A DNA stretch of 43,083 nucleotides from Flexilinea sp. (lineage in GTDB: Bacteria > Chloroflexota > Anaerolineae > Anaerolineales > Anaerolineaceae). Below, piece by piece: positions 16,713 through 26,336 of this stretch. Where the stretch lies: the NCBI GenBank assembly GCA_017432685.1, contig JAFRIR010000069.1, positions 1 to 43,083 of the forward strand, written 5' to 3'. Positions within the stretch are counted from its first letter, which is position 1. Every line of letters begins with the position of its first letter. The notes under the pieces are model-generated. The model saw only the letters and a program-made list of their open reading frames with translations, did no database searches and was not told the DNA's origin. A program made the position numbers and the translations under genes.

Positions 16713-16867
16713 ATATGGAAACACACGGGGACGGTTTCCGCGTTGCCGCAAAACCGACTCGCGGGAACTGTCCCCTGTGCTGCACCATCAAATTTTCAAA
16801 TTGAGAATCGCTGTTACGGAGATGGTAACAATCCCATTGTGCTCCGAACACGTTCTGTTAAAACAAC
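16713..16867. repeat. GGGGACGG hairpin and non-coding remainder
   Basis: CACGGGGACGGTTTCCGCG (16724-16742) pairs imperfectly with the stretch 16760-16779 ending in TCCCCTGTG, giving a long stem of REP-like appearance. It begins 20 bp after an orphan ribosome site. I see no gene in the rest up to the protease 3' end at 16868. Confidence 0.55.
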
Positions 16868-18847
16868 TTACTCCGCGTCCTTTATGGCATAAGCCTTGAT
16901 ACTGAAGTTGTCCACAGCCAGAATATCGCTGAGTTTGACACCTTCTTCTTCAGCAACGGATACCTCTGCCTCTGCCAGTTCATCTGCCCAGTCTTTCCAT
17001 TGTCCATCTTCGAAGATAAAGCTTTCGCCCCTGTTCACAACGCTGACTCCGTACCTGGAATCCTCTGAGGCTTCCGCGTACTTTTTGGAGGGAGCTGTGT
17101 TCACAGCGTATTCGTACAGTTTCTCGCCGTCATTGCCTACAACAGACTCCTCTGCAATCACAGCGATCGTCTCACCCGCTTTGATGATGAGATCGCCTCT
17201 CAGCTGCTGGCGATGGAAACCCGCATACTCATAATAGGCAACTTTTTTGCCCAGAAATTCACCATCTTCCGGATTTGCATAGTCTTCATTCAGCTTGTAA
17301 ACGGAGTATACAACTCTGGCACGGGGACTGGCTGTCTTAGTCGAGACACTGTACAAGCGCACATCCGAACCGGTATCATTACGGAAGACATTTGCAGTTT
17401 TAAGAATCCCCGGCTGCTGGTCCTTCAACTCACCGTTGCCTTCTTTGATCTTAGTAACCTCAATGGAAGGCATATAATCGTACATCCAGACGTCCAACTG
17501 GGCGCCTTCGATCAGAAGATCCGCGTCAAATACCATACTCTCGGCATAATCCAGTGTCTTGTCATAATAAGAGATGTAAAAATACCCGGTATGTTTCCCT
17601 TCGTCGTTCACAATGCCCCACTGCTTATAGTTGACAGGCGTTCCGTTCGGGAGTGTATAATAATCGGTCTCGGAGCCCCAGGAATTTTTTATGAGCCAAG
17701 CCCCGTCAGCGGGCGGCATGTGACCGGCTTTGAAGTTTTCCTTTGCATAATTGTCATCCCAGCCGATAATGGTGATGGCGTGACTTTGCGGAACATCCTC
17801 ATAGGTATAATGCGCCCATGTCTCGAGGTTTATATAGCCATCTTCATCTTCCTGCTCCCCGGGCTGCGAAACATCCGCCTTGAACGCGGCGCTCACGGCG
17901 CGGCCCTTGAGAAGCTCGGATTTGACAGCCAGCATACCGGCATCATTGATTCCTGTCCAATTTCCTTCGCTGTCCAGAATCCTCAGATGTGGGAGAATGT
18001 TGCCGTCCACCAGCGTAAAACCGGAGTACAGGTCGCGGTTGGACCGTCCGTTCTCATCTGTATACGGGATCGACCAGTCGTCTGCTTTACTGAAATCATT
18101 GCTTCCGATACTTTCCAGAATCTGCAGATACATCTTCACAAAGGCTTCATCGAGAATTTCAACGGTCAGTTCATCCGCTGAAACGCTTTGTTCCAGCCAT
18201 CCATTCTCAAGCAGCGTAGAGATCAGGTTTTCAACCTTTTCAGGTTCCTCATGCGCCAGGGTAACCATCTCTTCTACTGTCTTTCCTTGAATCGACGCTA
18301 CAAAAGCACGGGCAGCGTCTTTAGCTTTTTCCGGATGTTTCTCAAAAAACTGGATATCCGTGAGTCCTTCCGCACCCTGATAGGGAAAAAAACTTTCATA
18401 TACCGGACCGACACCTGAGGCAAACAGAGTCGTGGTAAGAATAAAGGATCCGCCGCTATCATACACCGCGTTGGGATCGTTTTCTTCCGCGAACAGGGTC
18501 ATACCCTCTCCGGCCTGGCTGCTGTTGGTCTGCTCTGTGATTGGATGCGTGGAAAACCATAACAGATGCTTTTCGGACAGATCAAAATCGCTGCCGGTCA
18601 GCTCTTTAAACTCTTCATTGGTCATACCCAGCGTTGTGAGGATGCTGCTCTCCGCCGCTGCGATGCCGCCGAAAGACCAGCAGGATCCCCAGGGGTTCTG
18701 AGACTTCACCGGTGTTACCACACCGTAATCCCTGAGGTCAAAGCGGGCAGGGAACTCATCCTCCGCCAGTGTTTCCGCCAGGGTCATGCCCGAAAGGCTT
18801 GTCAGCCCCACTAACAGCGCCACAAGTAATAAAATAACTTTCTTCAT
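16868..18847 (-). CDS. Secreted papain-family (C1A) cysteine protease
   Basis: The protein of 659 aa is exported by a signal peptide (about 1-24, VILLLVALLVGLTSLSGMTLA). The mature enzyme starts almost at once with the papain fold: FPARFDLRDYGVVTPVKSQ. The oxyanion Gln50 and catalytic Cys56 lie in SQNPWGSCWSFG, the catalytic His356 in SHAITIIGWDDN and Asn388 in WLIKNSWG. It has no classical propeptide. A C-terminal domain (about 450-650) resembles the lectin-like beta domain found in bacterial C1 peptidases. It is divergent from the M13 gene and shares its promoter region with it. Its probable job is degradation of proteins outside the cell. AAGGGA precedes the start. Confidence 0.9.
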   Translation of the reverse strand: MKKVILLLVALLVGLTSLSGMTLAETLAEDEFPARFDLRDYGVVTPVKSQNPWGSCWSFGGIAAAESSILTTLGMTNEEFKELTGSDFDLSEKHLLWFSTHPITEQTNSSQAGEGMTLFAEENDPNAVYDSGGSFILTTTLFASGVGPVYESFFPYQGAEGLTDIQFFEKHPEKAKDAARAFVASIQGKTVEEMVTLAHEEPEKVENLISTLLENGWLEQSVSADELTVEILDEAFVKMYLQILESIGSNDFSKADDWSIPYTDENGRSNRDLYSGFTLVDGNILPHLRILDSEGNWTGINDAGMLAVKSELLKGRAVSAAFKADVSQPGEQEDEDGYINLETWAHYTYEDVPQSHAITIIGWDDNYAKENFKAGHMPPADGAWLIKNSWGSETDYYTLPNGTPVNYKQWGIVNDEGKHTGYFYISYYDKTLDYAESMVFDADLLIEGAQLDVWMYDYMPSIEVTKIKEGNGELKDQQPGILKTANVFRNDTGSDVRLYSVSTKTASPRARVVYSVYKLNEDYANPEDGEFLGKKVAYYEYAGFHRQQLRGDLIIKAGETIAVIAEESVVGNDGEKLYEYAVNTAPSKKYAEASEDSRYGVSVVNRGESFIFEDGQWKDWADELAEAEVSVAEEEGVKLSDILAVDNFSIKAYAIKDAE

Positions 18848-18923
18848 GTGATTTTCCCTTTTTTGTGAAAAAATTTTCCTACATCCCGTACTGTTTTCAG
18901 CAGATAACTGGATGCATCATTTT

Positions 18924-19055
18924 AAGTATACTCCACGGATTCAGAATTGCTGAAGTTATTTTTGCTAGTTAACAAGTTTTTTTCTTACTGTGTTATGACA
19001 TTAAGAGAAACAGTAAGTATAGTTAAAGTTGTGATACATATGAAGGAGTAACACG
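18924..19055. promoter_or_regulatory. Divergent promoter region with paired direct repeats (copy B)
   Basis: GTATACTT on the minus strand (18924-18931) is the -10 for the C1 protease. GAAGTTATTTTTGC (18952-18965) and CAAGTTTTTTTCTT (18973-18986) are direct repeats 21 bp apart. AGTATAGTTAAAG (about 19017-19029) is the -10 region for the M13 gene, followed by GAAGGAG. Distances between the elements equal those in copy A (28, 21 and about 29 bp; total 132 against 133 bp), while the sequence between them differs. Confidence 0.6.
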
Positions 19056-21098
19056 ATGAGAAAACTGTTGTTTGTATTATTGCTGCTGCTTTGCGCCATG
19101 TTGGATATGGCGCCTGCACTGTCGGAAGATGCTGCGGTCCTGGACGGACGCTGGCTGTGTGTCGACATCCAGGGAAATGTGACCGCGGACACTCCTACTG
19201 ATCTCAGGGATGATTTCGGACTGTTCGTCAACAAGGACTGGATCCTTCAGACGGAAATTCCCGCAGGGGAATCCAGAACCGGTGTGTTTGAGGAAAGCGG
19301 GCGGACCCTGAAGGATGACCAGATCGCCTTGTTGAAAGACGAGAGCCTCACCGGACACGACGCTGAACTGGTGCACAAGCTGTATGCGCTGGTTTCTGAC
19401 TGGGACTACCGCAATGCCCTCGGCGTGGAACCTGCCATGCCCATCATGGAGGCGCTTAGCCATATCGACAGTCTGGAGTCCCTCACGGAATACCTTTACA
19501 ACCGGAATAACCTTTTAACGATTTTCCCCTTTGCACTGGAGGTCACGCCTGATTTGACAGATCCGGATATCTACATCACGCAGATTGCCCCACCCTCTCT
19601 GCTGCTGCAGGATTCCGCGGAATACACCGGGCGTACCCGGGCGGGCGAGCTTTACTTTGCCCAGAACCAACAGGTTGGAACGTATATGCTCACGCGGTTA
19701 GGCTTCAATGAGGATGAAGCTGCCCGGGTGATCGGAAATGCCTTCGCTTTTGAAACACTGATGGCAGAACACATCAAGCCCAATGCGGCACATTATCAGG
19801 CGGACTATATCGACAGCCTGTGCAATTACTACAGTCCTGAGCAACTCACGGCGCTGGCCGGTGACTTCCCGATCCTGGACATGATTCAGGCATATGGATA
19901 TAAAATCGGCAAGCGTTTTCTGGTCTCTGAGCCTGATTACATCGAAGCGCTGGCGGATATCTGTGTAGAAGAAAATGTGACGCTGATGCGTGACTGGATG
20001 ATGCTGAAGACTGTGAATTCAGTAAAAAACAAGCTGGATCAGGAGACGTATCAACAGACAGATACCATAAAGAACGCTATCAATGGCGTAAGCGGCCGGA
20101 TCAGCGATGATGATTATGCGCTGGTTATCATTAAGCAAATGCTGCCTGTACCGATAGACAATCTGTATATACAGGCTCATTGCACAGAGCAGCAGCGTCA
20201 GGATATGCTGATTATCATCACGAATATCGTGGATTATTATCGGAAAATGCTGGAATCCGTGGATTGGCTGAGCGAAGAGACCCGCGCGAATGCTATTGAA
20301 AAACTGGATAATCTGCGTATCCGTGCGGTGTACCCGGATGATCTGGGAGACTGGTCCGGACTGGACTTTGCCGGAATTGAAGAAGGCGGCAGTCTGCTGG
20401 AGGCAGAAGCAGCGGTCAGGAAATATCGGAGATCTCTTAGCTCGGAAAAGATCGATACTGCCGTAGACAGGGACAAGTGGGATCAGGTAGATATCGCAAC
20501 AGCACAGGTCAATGCCTTCTATAATCCCCAGGATAATTCCATCAACATCATGGCGGGCATCCTCAGCGGTGAGTTCTATAATGAGGATATGAGCTACGAA
20601 CAGAAGCTGGGCGGCATCGGCTCCGTCATCGGCCATGAGATCAGCCATGCCTTTGACACCACCGGTGCACAATTCGATAAGGACGGTGCGGTGTCTGACT
20701 GGTGGACAGATGATGATTATACCGCCTTCCAGGCAAGGGCCGCGAAGCTGGCTGCCTGGTACGATGGGTTCATCCCCTTTGAGGGCGCAAATTATTCCGG
20801 TCAGCAGGTGCAGACTGAAGCTATCGCAGACATGGGAGCCGTTAAGTGCATGCTCGCCATCGCTGAGCAGCAAGAGGATTTTGATTATGACACCTTCTTC
20901 CGGCAGTATGCTACGATCTGGCGCAGGCAGGAACTGTTTTCCGATATTGTTAAACTGGCAGCAAAGGATAACCATCCGTTGACTTACCTGCGGATCAACG
21001 CCACATTGGCACAATTTGATGAATTTGTCAATTTCTATGGTATAAAGCCCGGCGACGGTATGTACATCGCACCGGAGGATCGGGTGGCTGTCTGGTAG
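19056..21098 (+). CDS. Secreted M13 (neprilysin/PepO) metallopeptidase
   Basis: This zinc endopeptidase of 680 aa is full length for the M13 family, which cleaves oligopeptides. A signal peptide (about 1-23, LLFVLLLLLCAMLDMAPALS) exports it. The N-terminal M13_N region spans about 50-430. The catalytic domain has NAFYNPQDNSI (486 onward, substrate-binding), zinc ligands His527 and His531 with catalytic Glu528 in GHEISHAFD, and the third ligand Glu588 in TEAIADMGA. The usual DGxxLNGxLTxGEN block is replaced by EGANYSGQQVQTEAIAD, somewhat diverged. It is divergent from the C1 protease. GAAGGAG fixes the start. Confidence 0.93.
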   Translation: MRKLLFVLLLLLCAMLDMAPALSEDAAVLDGRWLCVDIQGNVTADTPTDLRDDFGLFVNKDWILQTEIPAGESRTGVFEESGRTLKDDQIALLKDESLTGHDAELVHKLYALVSDWDYRNALGVEPAMPIMEALSHIDSLESLTEYLYNRNNLLTIFPFALEVTPDLTDPDIYITQIAPPSLLLQDSAEYTGRTRAGELYFAQNQQVGTYMLTRLGFNEDEAARVIGNAFAFETLMAEHIKPNAAHYQADYIDSLCNYYSPEQLTALAGDFPILDMIQAYGYKIGKRFLVSEPDYIEALADICVEENVTLMRDWMMLKTVNSVKNKLDQETYQQTDTIKNAINGVSGRISDDDYALVIIKQMLPVPIDNLYIQAHCTEQQRQDMLIIITNIVDYYRKMLESVDWLSEETRANAIEKLDNLRIRAVYPDDLGDWSGLDFAGIEEGGSLLEAEAAVRKYRRSLSSEKIDTAVDRDKWDQVDIATAQVNAFYNPQDNSINIMAGILSGEFYNEDMSYEQKLGGIGSVIGHEISHAFDTTGAQFDKDGAVSDWWTDDDYTAFQARAAKLAAWYDGFIPFEGANYSGQQVQTEAIADMGAVKCMLAIAEQQEDFDYDTFFRQYATIWRRQELFSDIVKLAAKDNHPLTYLRINATLAQFDEFVNFYGIKPGDGMYIAPEDRVAVW

Positions 21099-21348
21099 GA
21101 TCAAGACGCAGGGCTTGTGAGCAGTTCCGGTGTCCGCTGCCAAACAACAATCCTGTTTTTGAAAGCATACGGAGACTGAAGCGCCGTTGCAGCGCAGCCT
21201 GCACGGCGGGTCTGGATCCTGTGATGCGCTGAATTTTGACAAAATCAGAACTGCTGCCTACCGAAGCAGTATATGAAACAGGCTGTTCATGTATGCAAGG
21301 TTTTGTACCTATTACAACCCGAACACATTTTTGAAAAGGTGATTTATA

Positions 21349-23076
21349 ATGAAAAAATGGATTCTTTTGGCTTTAATTGATGTTATGCTTCTTTCAGTAT
21401 GTGCTGTATTTGCTGAAGAACAAACCATATCTTCAAAAGACACGACTTACTATCTTTTCTTTGCAGAGGATTCCCGTACCAGGCCCGTCTACTTCGTAGG
21501 TGATTCGGATGTTCCCTATGTCTCTCTGAAGGACTGGGGAGAACTGTATACCTATATGATGCAGACCTATTTGGCTCAAACGAAATTGGAATCAACCTTT
21601 GGACTGAGTTTCTCACAGGATGGCGAAATCGGTACGCTGACCCGTACGGACGGCGATCCCTATCCCATGACCGTTGACTGTGCTGCCGATACGATCTCTT
21701 TCTGGGATTATGACGCTTTCATCCGCCCCGAAGCAGATCGTGTACTCGTCGACGTTTTGGAAGCGGACGGATCGCATTCGGAAGGCGATAGAATTCTCTT
21801 CAAACGTACCAATAAATCCTACGAACGTTACGGTGACCCGGTGGTTCTGGATTGCGGCGCATACGGCATTGACCTGGTTACTGATGAAAAGGGCGTTTAT
21901 GTCCCTCTTCAGACGCTCAGTGATTTTCTGCTGGCAACAAAGAATATCAGTGCGTTTTATAACGGTGAAATCGTCGCGATCACGTTCATGGGCGGGTTTT
22001 CCGGTACCCCGCTGGGTGAGCTGTTTTACAGCGTTGAACCGAAAGATCGCAGTGAGTCCATGGGCGCCTTCAGTTTTGCTGAACTTTGTCTTGCATTTGA
22101 CAATCTCTACGGTTTGAAGGAGTCTCACGGGATCAGCAGCTTTGCAGACCTGGTGGATCAAGTTGGCGCCCGGGAAATCATGACGGGCCCGGATCCCAAC
22201 CAGGCGGACGCGGCGCTGTTCACCATCATCTGGAAGCATTTAGACGACATGCACAGCAGTTTTCTGGCGCCCTCTCCTTTTAGCCGCGAAGGCTTGCTGG
22301 ATGAAATGATCGAAAACATCGGATATGGACAGCAGTACGACGCCAGAATCCGTCAGTTGACTCGATATTATTATGCCCGTTACGAAAAGTATCCTGAGGG
22401 GGTTCCTGCCTATGAAGAAATCGGCAATACTGCCTATATCACCTTTGATAAATTCTTGAGCGTTGCGGATGAGGTGGATTTTTATGAGACTCCTCCTACT
22501 GCGGATGCCGCAGACTCGGTCGGGATCATGCTTTATGCCTATTCCCAAATCATGCGTGAAGACAGCCCGATTGAAAACGTAGTGCTGGATCTCTCCAACA
22601 ATAGCGGCGGTCAAGCCGAAGCAGCGGTCTTTGTCCTCTCAGCTTTTCTGGGCGATGGTTATGCTTCTGTCAGGAACACCATGTCCGGCGCTCTTGCTAC
22701 CGGCGTCTACAATGTGGACATGAACCTGGACGGAAAGTTTGACGAAGCCGATCGTGGATTGCTGAGCAAGAAACGCTTTGCTCTGATCACGCCGGTCAGC
22801 TTTTCCTGCGGCAATCTGGTTCCTTCTGTCTTCAAGAATTCCAATGAAGTGACGCTGATCGGCCGCACCTCCGGCGGCGGCAGTTGTGTGGTTTTACCCT
22901 TGTCAACAGCTTATGGCACCCACTTCAGAATCTCCGGGCCGAATCGTCTGGCTTTCACGAAAAATGGCTCCTTCTATGATATTGACCAGGGTGCGGAACC
23001 GGACATTTCTCTCATGTTCCCTGAATCCTTCTACGACCGCGAGGCTTTGACGGAATATATCAATACCATCAAATAA
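21349..23076 (+). CDS. Secreted S41-family serine protease
   Basis: The 575-aa protein has a signal peptide (about 1-22) and an N-terminal region (about 45-215) with VPYVSLKDWGELY and GVYVPLQTLSDFL, resembling two copper-amine-oxidase-N-like modules. A C-terminal S41 (tail-specific protease) domain follows (about 285-575). The serine nucleophile is Ser486 in PVSFSCGN, preceded by LDLSNNSGGQ (413-422). IWKHLDDMHSSF is the usual start of this S41 group. An EF-hand-like loop, D457-x-N-x-D-G-x-F-D-E-x-D468, sits inside the domain and may bind calcium. AAAGGTGA precedes the ATG. No paired direct repeats are seen upstream; the 250-bp gap holds only a weak ACTGCT/AGCAGT hairpin near 21251-21271. Confidence 0.87.
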   Translation: MKKWILLALIDVMLLSVCAVFAEEQTISSKDTTYYLFFAEDSRTRPVYFVGDSDVPYVSLKDWGELYTYMMQTYLAQTKLESTFGLSFSQDGEIGTLTRTDGDPYPMTVDCAADTISFWDYDAFIRPEADRVLVDVLEADGSHSEGDRILFKRTNKSYERYGDPVVLDCGAYGIDLVTDEKGVYVPLQTLSDFLLATKNISAFYNGEIVAITFMGGFSGTPLGELFYSVEPKDRSESMGAFSFAELCLAFDNLYGLKESHGISSFADLVDQVGAREIMTGPDPNQADAALFTIIWKHLDDMHSSFLAPSPFSREGLLDEMIENIGYGQQYDARIRQLTRYYYARYEKYPEGVPAYEEIGNTAYITFDKFLSVADEVDFYETPPTADAADSVGIMLYAYSQIMREDSPIENVVLDLSNNSGGQAEAAVFVLSAFLGDGYASVRNTMSGALATGVYNVDMNLDGKFDEADRGLLSKKRFALITPVSFSCGNLVPSVFKNSNEVTLIGRTSGGGSCVVLPLSTAYGTHFRISGPNRLAFTKNGSFYDIDQGAEPDISLMFPESFYDREALTEYINTIK

Positions 23077-23095
23077 ATATTTCCGAATGACACGA

Positions 23096-23120
23096 GGACT
23101 GTCCCTTCATGAGACAGTCC
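23096..23120. terminator. Hairpin between the S41 and S15 genes
   Basis: GGACTGTC (23096-23103) pairs perfectly with GACAGTCC (23113-23120) across a 9-nt loop. No T-run follows, so it probably does not fully separate the two co-directional genes. It resembles the GGGAC/GTCCC hairpins elsewhere in the window. Confidence 0.5.
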
Positions 23121-23158
23121 CCATGATGCATCAAAAATACTGAAAGGAGACTGACACA

Positions 23159-24007
23159 ATGAAAAAACTGTTTTTTCTGATCCTGACGCTGGTTCTGCTG
23201 CTGCGTCTCGCCATTTGCTGTACAACAGCTTTCGCAGATGATCCCGGGGAGGTTCTTGTTTTTGAAAACGGAATGGCTCAGCCCATCCTGAAATACACAA
23301 ATCTGCGGGACGAAAATTATACTAATGAAGGCAGCGACATTCTCCGCTTCACCGTTTACATCGAAACAGATCATGACACAGATGGTGACGGAAAAGCTGA
23401 CCTGGTCGAAGCGCTCATCCAGGTTCCCCGTGCGGCAGCTGAGGGCAAGTACAAGGCTGCGGCGATCTATGATCCGACTCCCTACGGCGCCGGCACTGTG
23501 ACAGAGAATGGGATGAACAGCATCAGACTGATGAATCCAGTTCCCTTTAATTACAGCAAACTGTATGAACCGGGTGAAAAGCGTACAGTGGCCGGGAGCA
23601 TGACCACGCTCGAGGCAGCAGAGATTGCACAACCCGAAACCTGGAATTATACGGTCCCGTACTCCGACGAGATCGGGTACACATATGCTGAGTTTTATGA
23701 TTATTATCTCGTCAGGGGTTTTGCTGTGGTGGAAGCGGGCGGCATCGGGACTTACGGCTCTGAGGGCTTTGAGCTCTGCGGTTTTGATCTTGAGCGCGAT
23801 GCGCATAAAAACGTAGTGGAGTGGCTTACGGGAGATCGGATCGCTTACACCGACCCTTATAACAATATTGAGATCAAGGCAGACTGGTGCAATGGGAACG
23901 TTGCCATGACAGGCTGCTCCTATGGCGGAACACTTCCCTACGAAGTGGCCACCACCGGCGTCAAAGGTCTGAAAACGATCATCCCCTTCGCGGGCATTGC
24001 TTCCTGA
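23159..24007 (+). pseudogene. Secreted S15 X-prolyl dipeptidyl-peptidase, N-terminal part ending at an in-frame TGA
   Basis: This is the first part of an S15 (PepX-like) serine peptidase that removes Xaa-Pro dipeptides. Signal peptide about 1-26. An alpha/beta-hydrolase core follows, with Ser254 in GCSYGGTLPYE as nucleophile. The frame stops at TGA (24005-24007) right after PFAGIAS. S15 proteins have Ser-Trp-Tyr-Asp-Tyr here, and the sequence does continue in frame with YDYTNSQGAPLYDLAAYG, so the TGA replaces a Trp TGG. Neighbouring genes end with TGA, so TGA is an ordinary stop here. As read, this part lacks the catalytic Asp and His. It may be a recent nonsense mutation, a sequencing error or a readthrough site. 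AAAGGAG fixes the start. Intact, the gene would run 23159-26233 (1024 aa). Confidence 0.85.
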
Positions 24008-24262
24008 TATGATTACACCAATTCTCAGGGTGCACCGCTTTATGATCTGGCAGCTTATGGAAACGACCTGGCTTCCTATAACAGCGGCGCTGCCTACCTG
24101 GATGACGACTGGACGGTCATCAATGATGATTACGCGTCTTTCCTCTGGCAGTTTTCAGAGGATCAGAATGCCACAAACGGCAATTATGATGAGATTTGGG
24201 CAAAACTTGATTATTCGCTTGACGCCAGCAGGATCAACTGTTCCGCGCTGATCGTTCACGGT

Positions 24263-26233
24263 TTGAACGACTTCAATGTCCGCACCAAGCAGTCCGATTT
24301 GATGGCACGCGCTTTCGCCCGCGCGGGACAGCCCTTCAAGCTTGTCCTGCATCAGGATGGGCACACCATATTGAGAGGCAACATTGTAGACGGAGAACTG
24401 TGGGAGCACATTATGAACAAATGGCTGTCGCATTACCTTTATGATGTGGACAATGGCATCGAAAATATGCCGACAGTGAGTGTTCAGAGCAATGTAGACG
24501 GTTCCTTCAGAACCTACGATACATGGGGTGACTTTGATTTTGACACCTTCGCATATGATAAAACTGTCAATCCGGACGATGTCTCTCATGTTGACACAAC
24601 CGCGATCGGCACATATTATTACAATTACAAACAGGCAACCGACGAATTCGGCAACGCGTTGGTCCGGGATAATTACTATCTCTCTTTGCCGGACAGTGCA
24701 TGTGCAGTCTACGAATTTGATGTTCCGGACAATTATACATTCTATGGTGTTCCCGAAGTGCATCTCAAACTGTCTACGAAAAATGTGGACAGGGACAGTC
24801 TGGTAATCTCAGCCCTGCTCATTGACACGATTGACGGAGAGACAGGTTTCAAGGCATTTCTTACCAAGGGGCGGCTGAACAACAGGCTTCCAAAGCATAC
24901 TCTGGGTGAGGTGGAAACGGGTGGCGGACTGAAGAGAACCAAAGTAATTGAATATGTCAAGAGCAATGCCACTGCCAAGCTTATTACTTTCGGACACGGC
25001 GATCTTGCCAACTACGGCGGCGGATATGACGGCAAAGATTATACTAAACCCGAGGAACCGATGAAGGCCGGAGAATACTACGACTATACGCTTTATCTTC
25101 AGCCCACTTCCTATACCTTTGAACACGGACACAAAGCGGTTCTTGTCATTACCGGATGGGATCCATATCTGTCATTTCGTGATATGGATTTACGAACCGG
25201 CGCTGTCTCCGACTCGACTGAATCCAGAGATATCTACGCTTTCAATATCGACAATTCCGCATTTGAACTCCGCTTCCCGCAGGAAAAAGGTTCATCTGCA
25301 GCCTTCGAAGATGAACCATCCGAATCCAAAGTCATGATCCCTTTCCGCTTTGCTTCTAAGGATGAGGGAACCGATCTGATGCTTTCGAATAAAGCGTATT
25401 ATGCGAAGTTCAGCCCCAACAAACTTGGTTATGTGATTCAGAAGAATGATGCCACCATGGAAGAGTATCTTGATTTCGCCCGGGAACAGGTTCTGGACTG
25501 GACAGATGAGGAAAAAGATGTCATCACTCGCGGCATGAAGGTCATCGAGGATAGATTTATGAACAACGGCTGGACGATGCCTCCGCTGGACACGATCATT
25601 TTCATCAAAACCAGCATGATGGAGGAAAACGGAGTTTCCGGATACACACATGGAACACAGATCTACCTGTATGATTTTATGAATCATTATTCGTCGGAAG
25701 CTTTTGCAGACGGACAGATTCCTGATTCATTTGTGATGCTCCTGTCTCATGAGCTTTTCCACTGCCTGACCCGCTGCAATCCGGATTTTCGCGCGGAAAT
25801 GTACAGCCTCATCGGTTTCACTGTGGAGGAAGAAGACTTTGAGATTCCGCCGTCTGTTTGGGAATACTATATCGTCAATCCCGATGTGGAACACCACAAT
25901 TCCCGGGCGACTTTCAAAATCAACGGACAAGAAATTGACTGTTTTGCTGCCTTTGTGACAACGAAACATTTTGAGCAACCGGGAGAAGAATTCTTTCAAT
26001 TTGGAACCACCGCCCTGGTGCCTGTCGATGGATCGGATGTGTTTTATCCCAAAGATGAGGTATCAAACTTTGATGAAGTCTTCGGGACAAACTCGGGGTA
26101 TGTGATCGATCCGGAAGAGTGCATGGCAGACAACTTCAAGTTTGCAGTGCTTTACGGTTTGGATGGCCCCGATGGAGATGGATATCCGAACCCCGAAATC
26201 ATCGAAGGGATCATTGATATCCTGAGCCGGTAA
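24263..26233 (+). pseudogene. S15 peptidase C-terminal part fused to an HExxH metallopeptidase domain
   Basis: This continues the S15 gene in the same frame; the codons 24008-24262 also belong to it. TTG at 24263 could only restart weakly. Using full-gene numbering, the catalytic Asp371 (HGLNDFNV) and His402 (HQDGHTIL) are present. The PepX_C-type beta-sandwich follows (about 430-710). From about 720 there is an extra domain not usual for S15 enzymes: MLLSHELFHCLTRCNPDFRAEMYSLIGF with His864, Glu865 and His868 forming HExxH. A possible third ligand is a Glu in DPEECMADNF near the end. The full product would be a secreted serine dipeptidyl-peptidase and zinc metallopeptidase in one chain. Reading-frame conservation across 1971 bp argues that the interruption is recent. 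Confidence 0.8.
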
Positions 26234-26278
26234 TCAAAAGGAGTGTCCCTGAGCGTTATCCCGTATCTCATCAATAAA

Positions 26279-26307
26279 GTACCCGCCGGAACACTTACGG
26301 CGGGTAC
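26279..26307. terminator. Bidirectional terminator between convergent genes
   Basis: GTACCCGCCG (26279-26288) pairs perfectly with CGGCGGGTAC (26298-26307). On the minus strand it is followed by TTTATT. It separates the S15 gene from the convergent beta-propeller gene. Confidence 0.75.
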
Positions 26308-26336
26308 ATTTAAACTACGGTCAGCAGAGGATATCC

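Noticed and set aside
23159..26233. Recoding of TGA as Trp or selenocysteine in the S15 gene
   Set aside because: Many neighbouring genes use TGA as their stop, and no stem-loop resembling a selenocysteine signal is evident after the codon; kept as a mutation or error.
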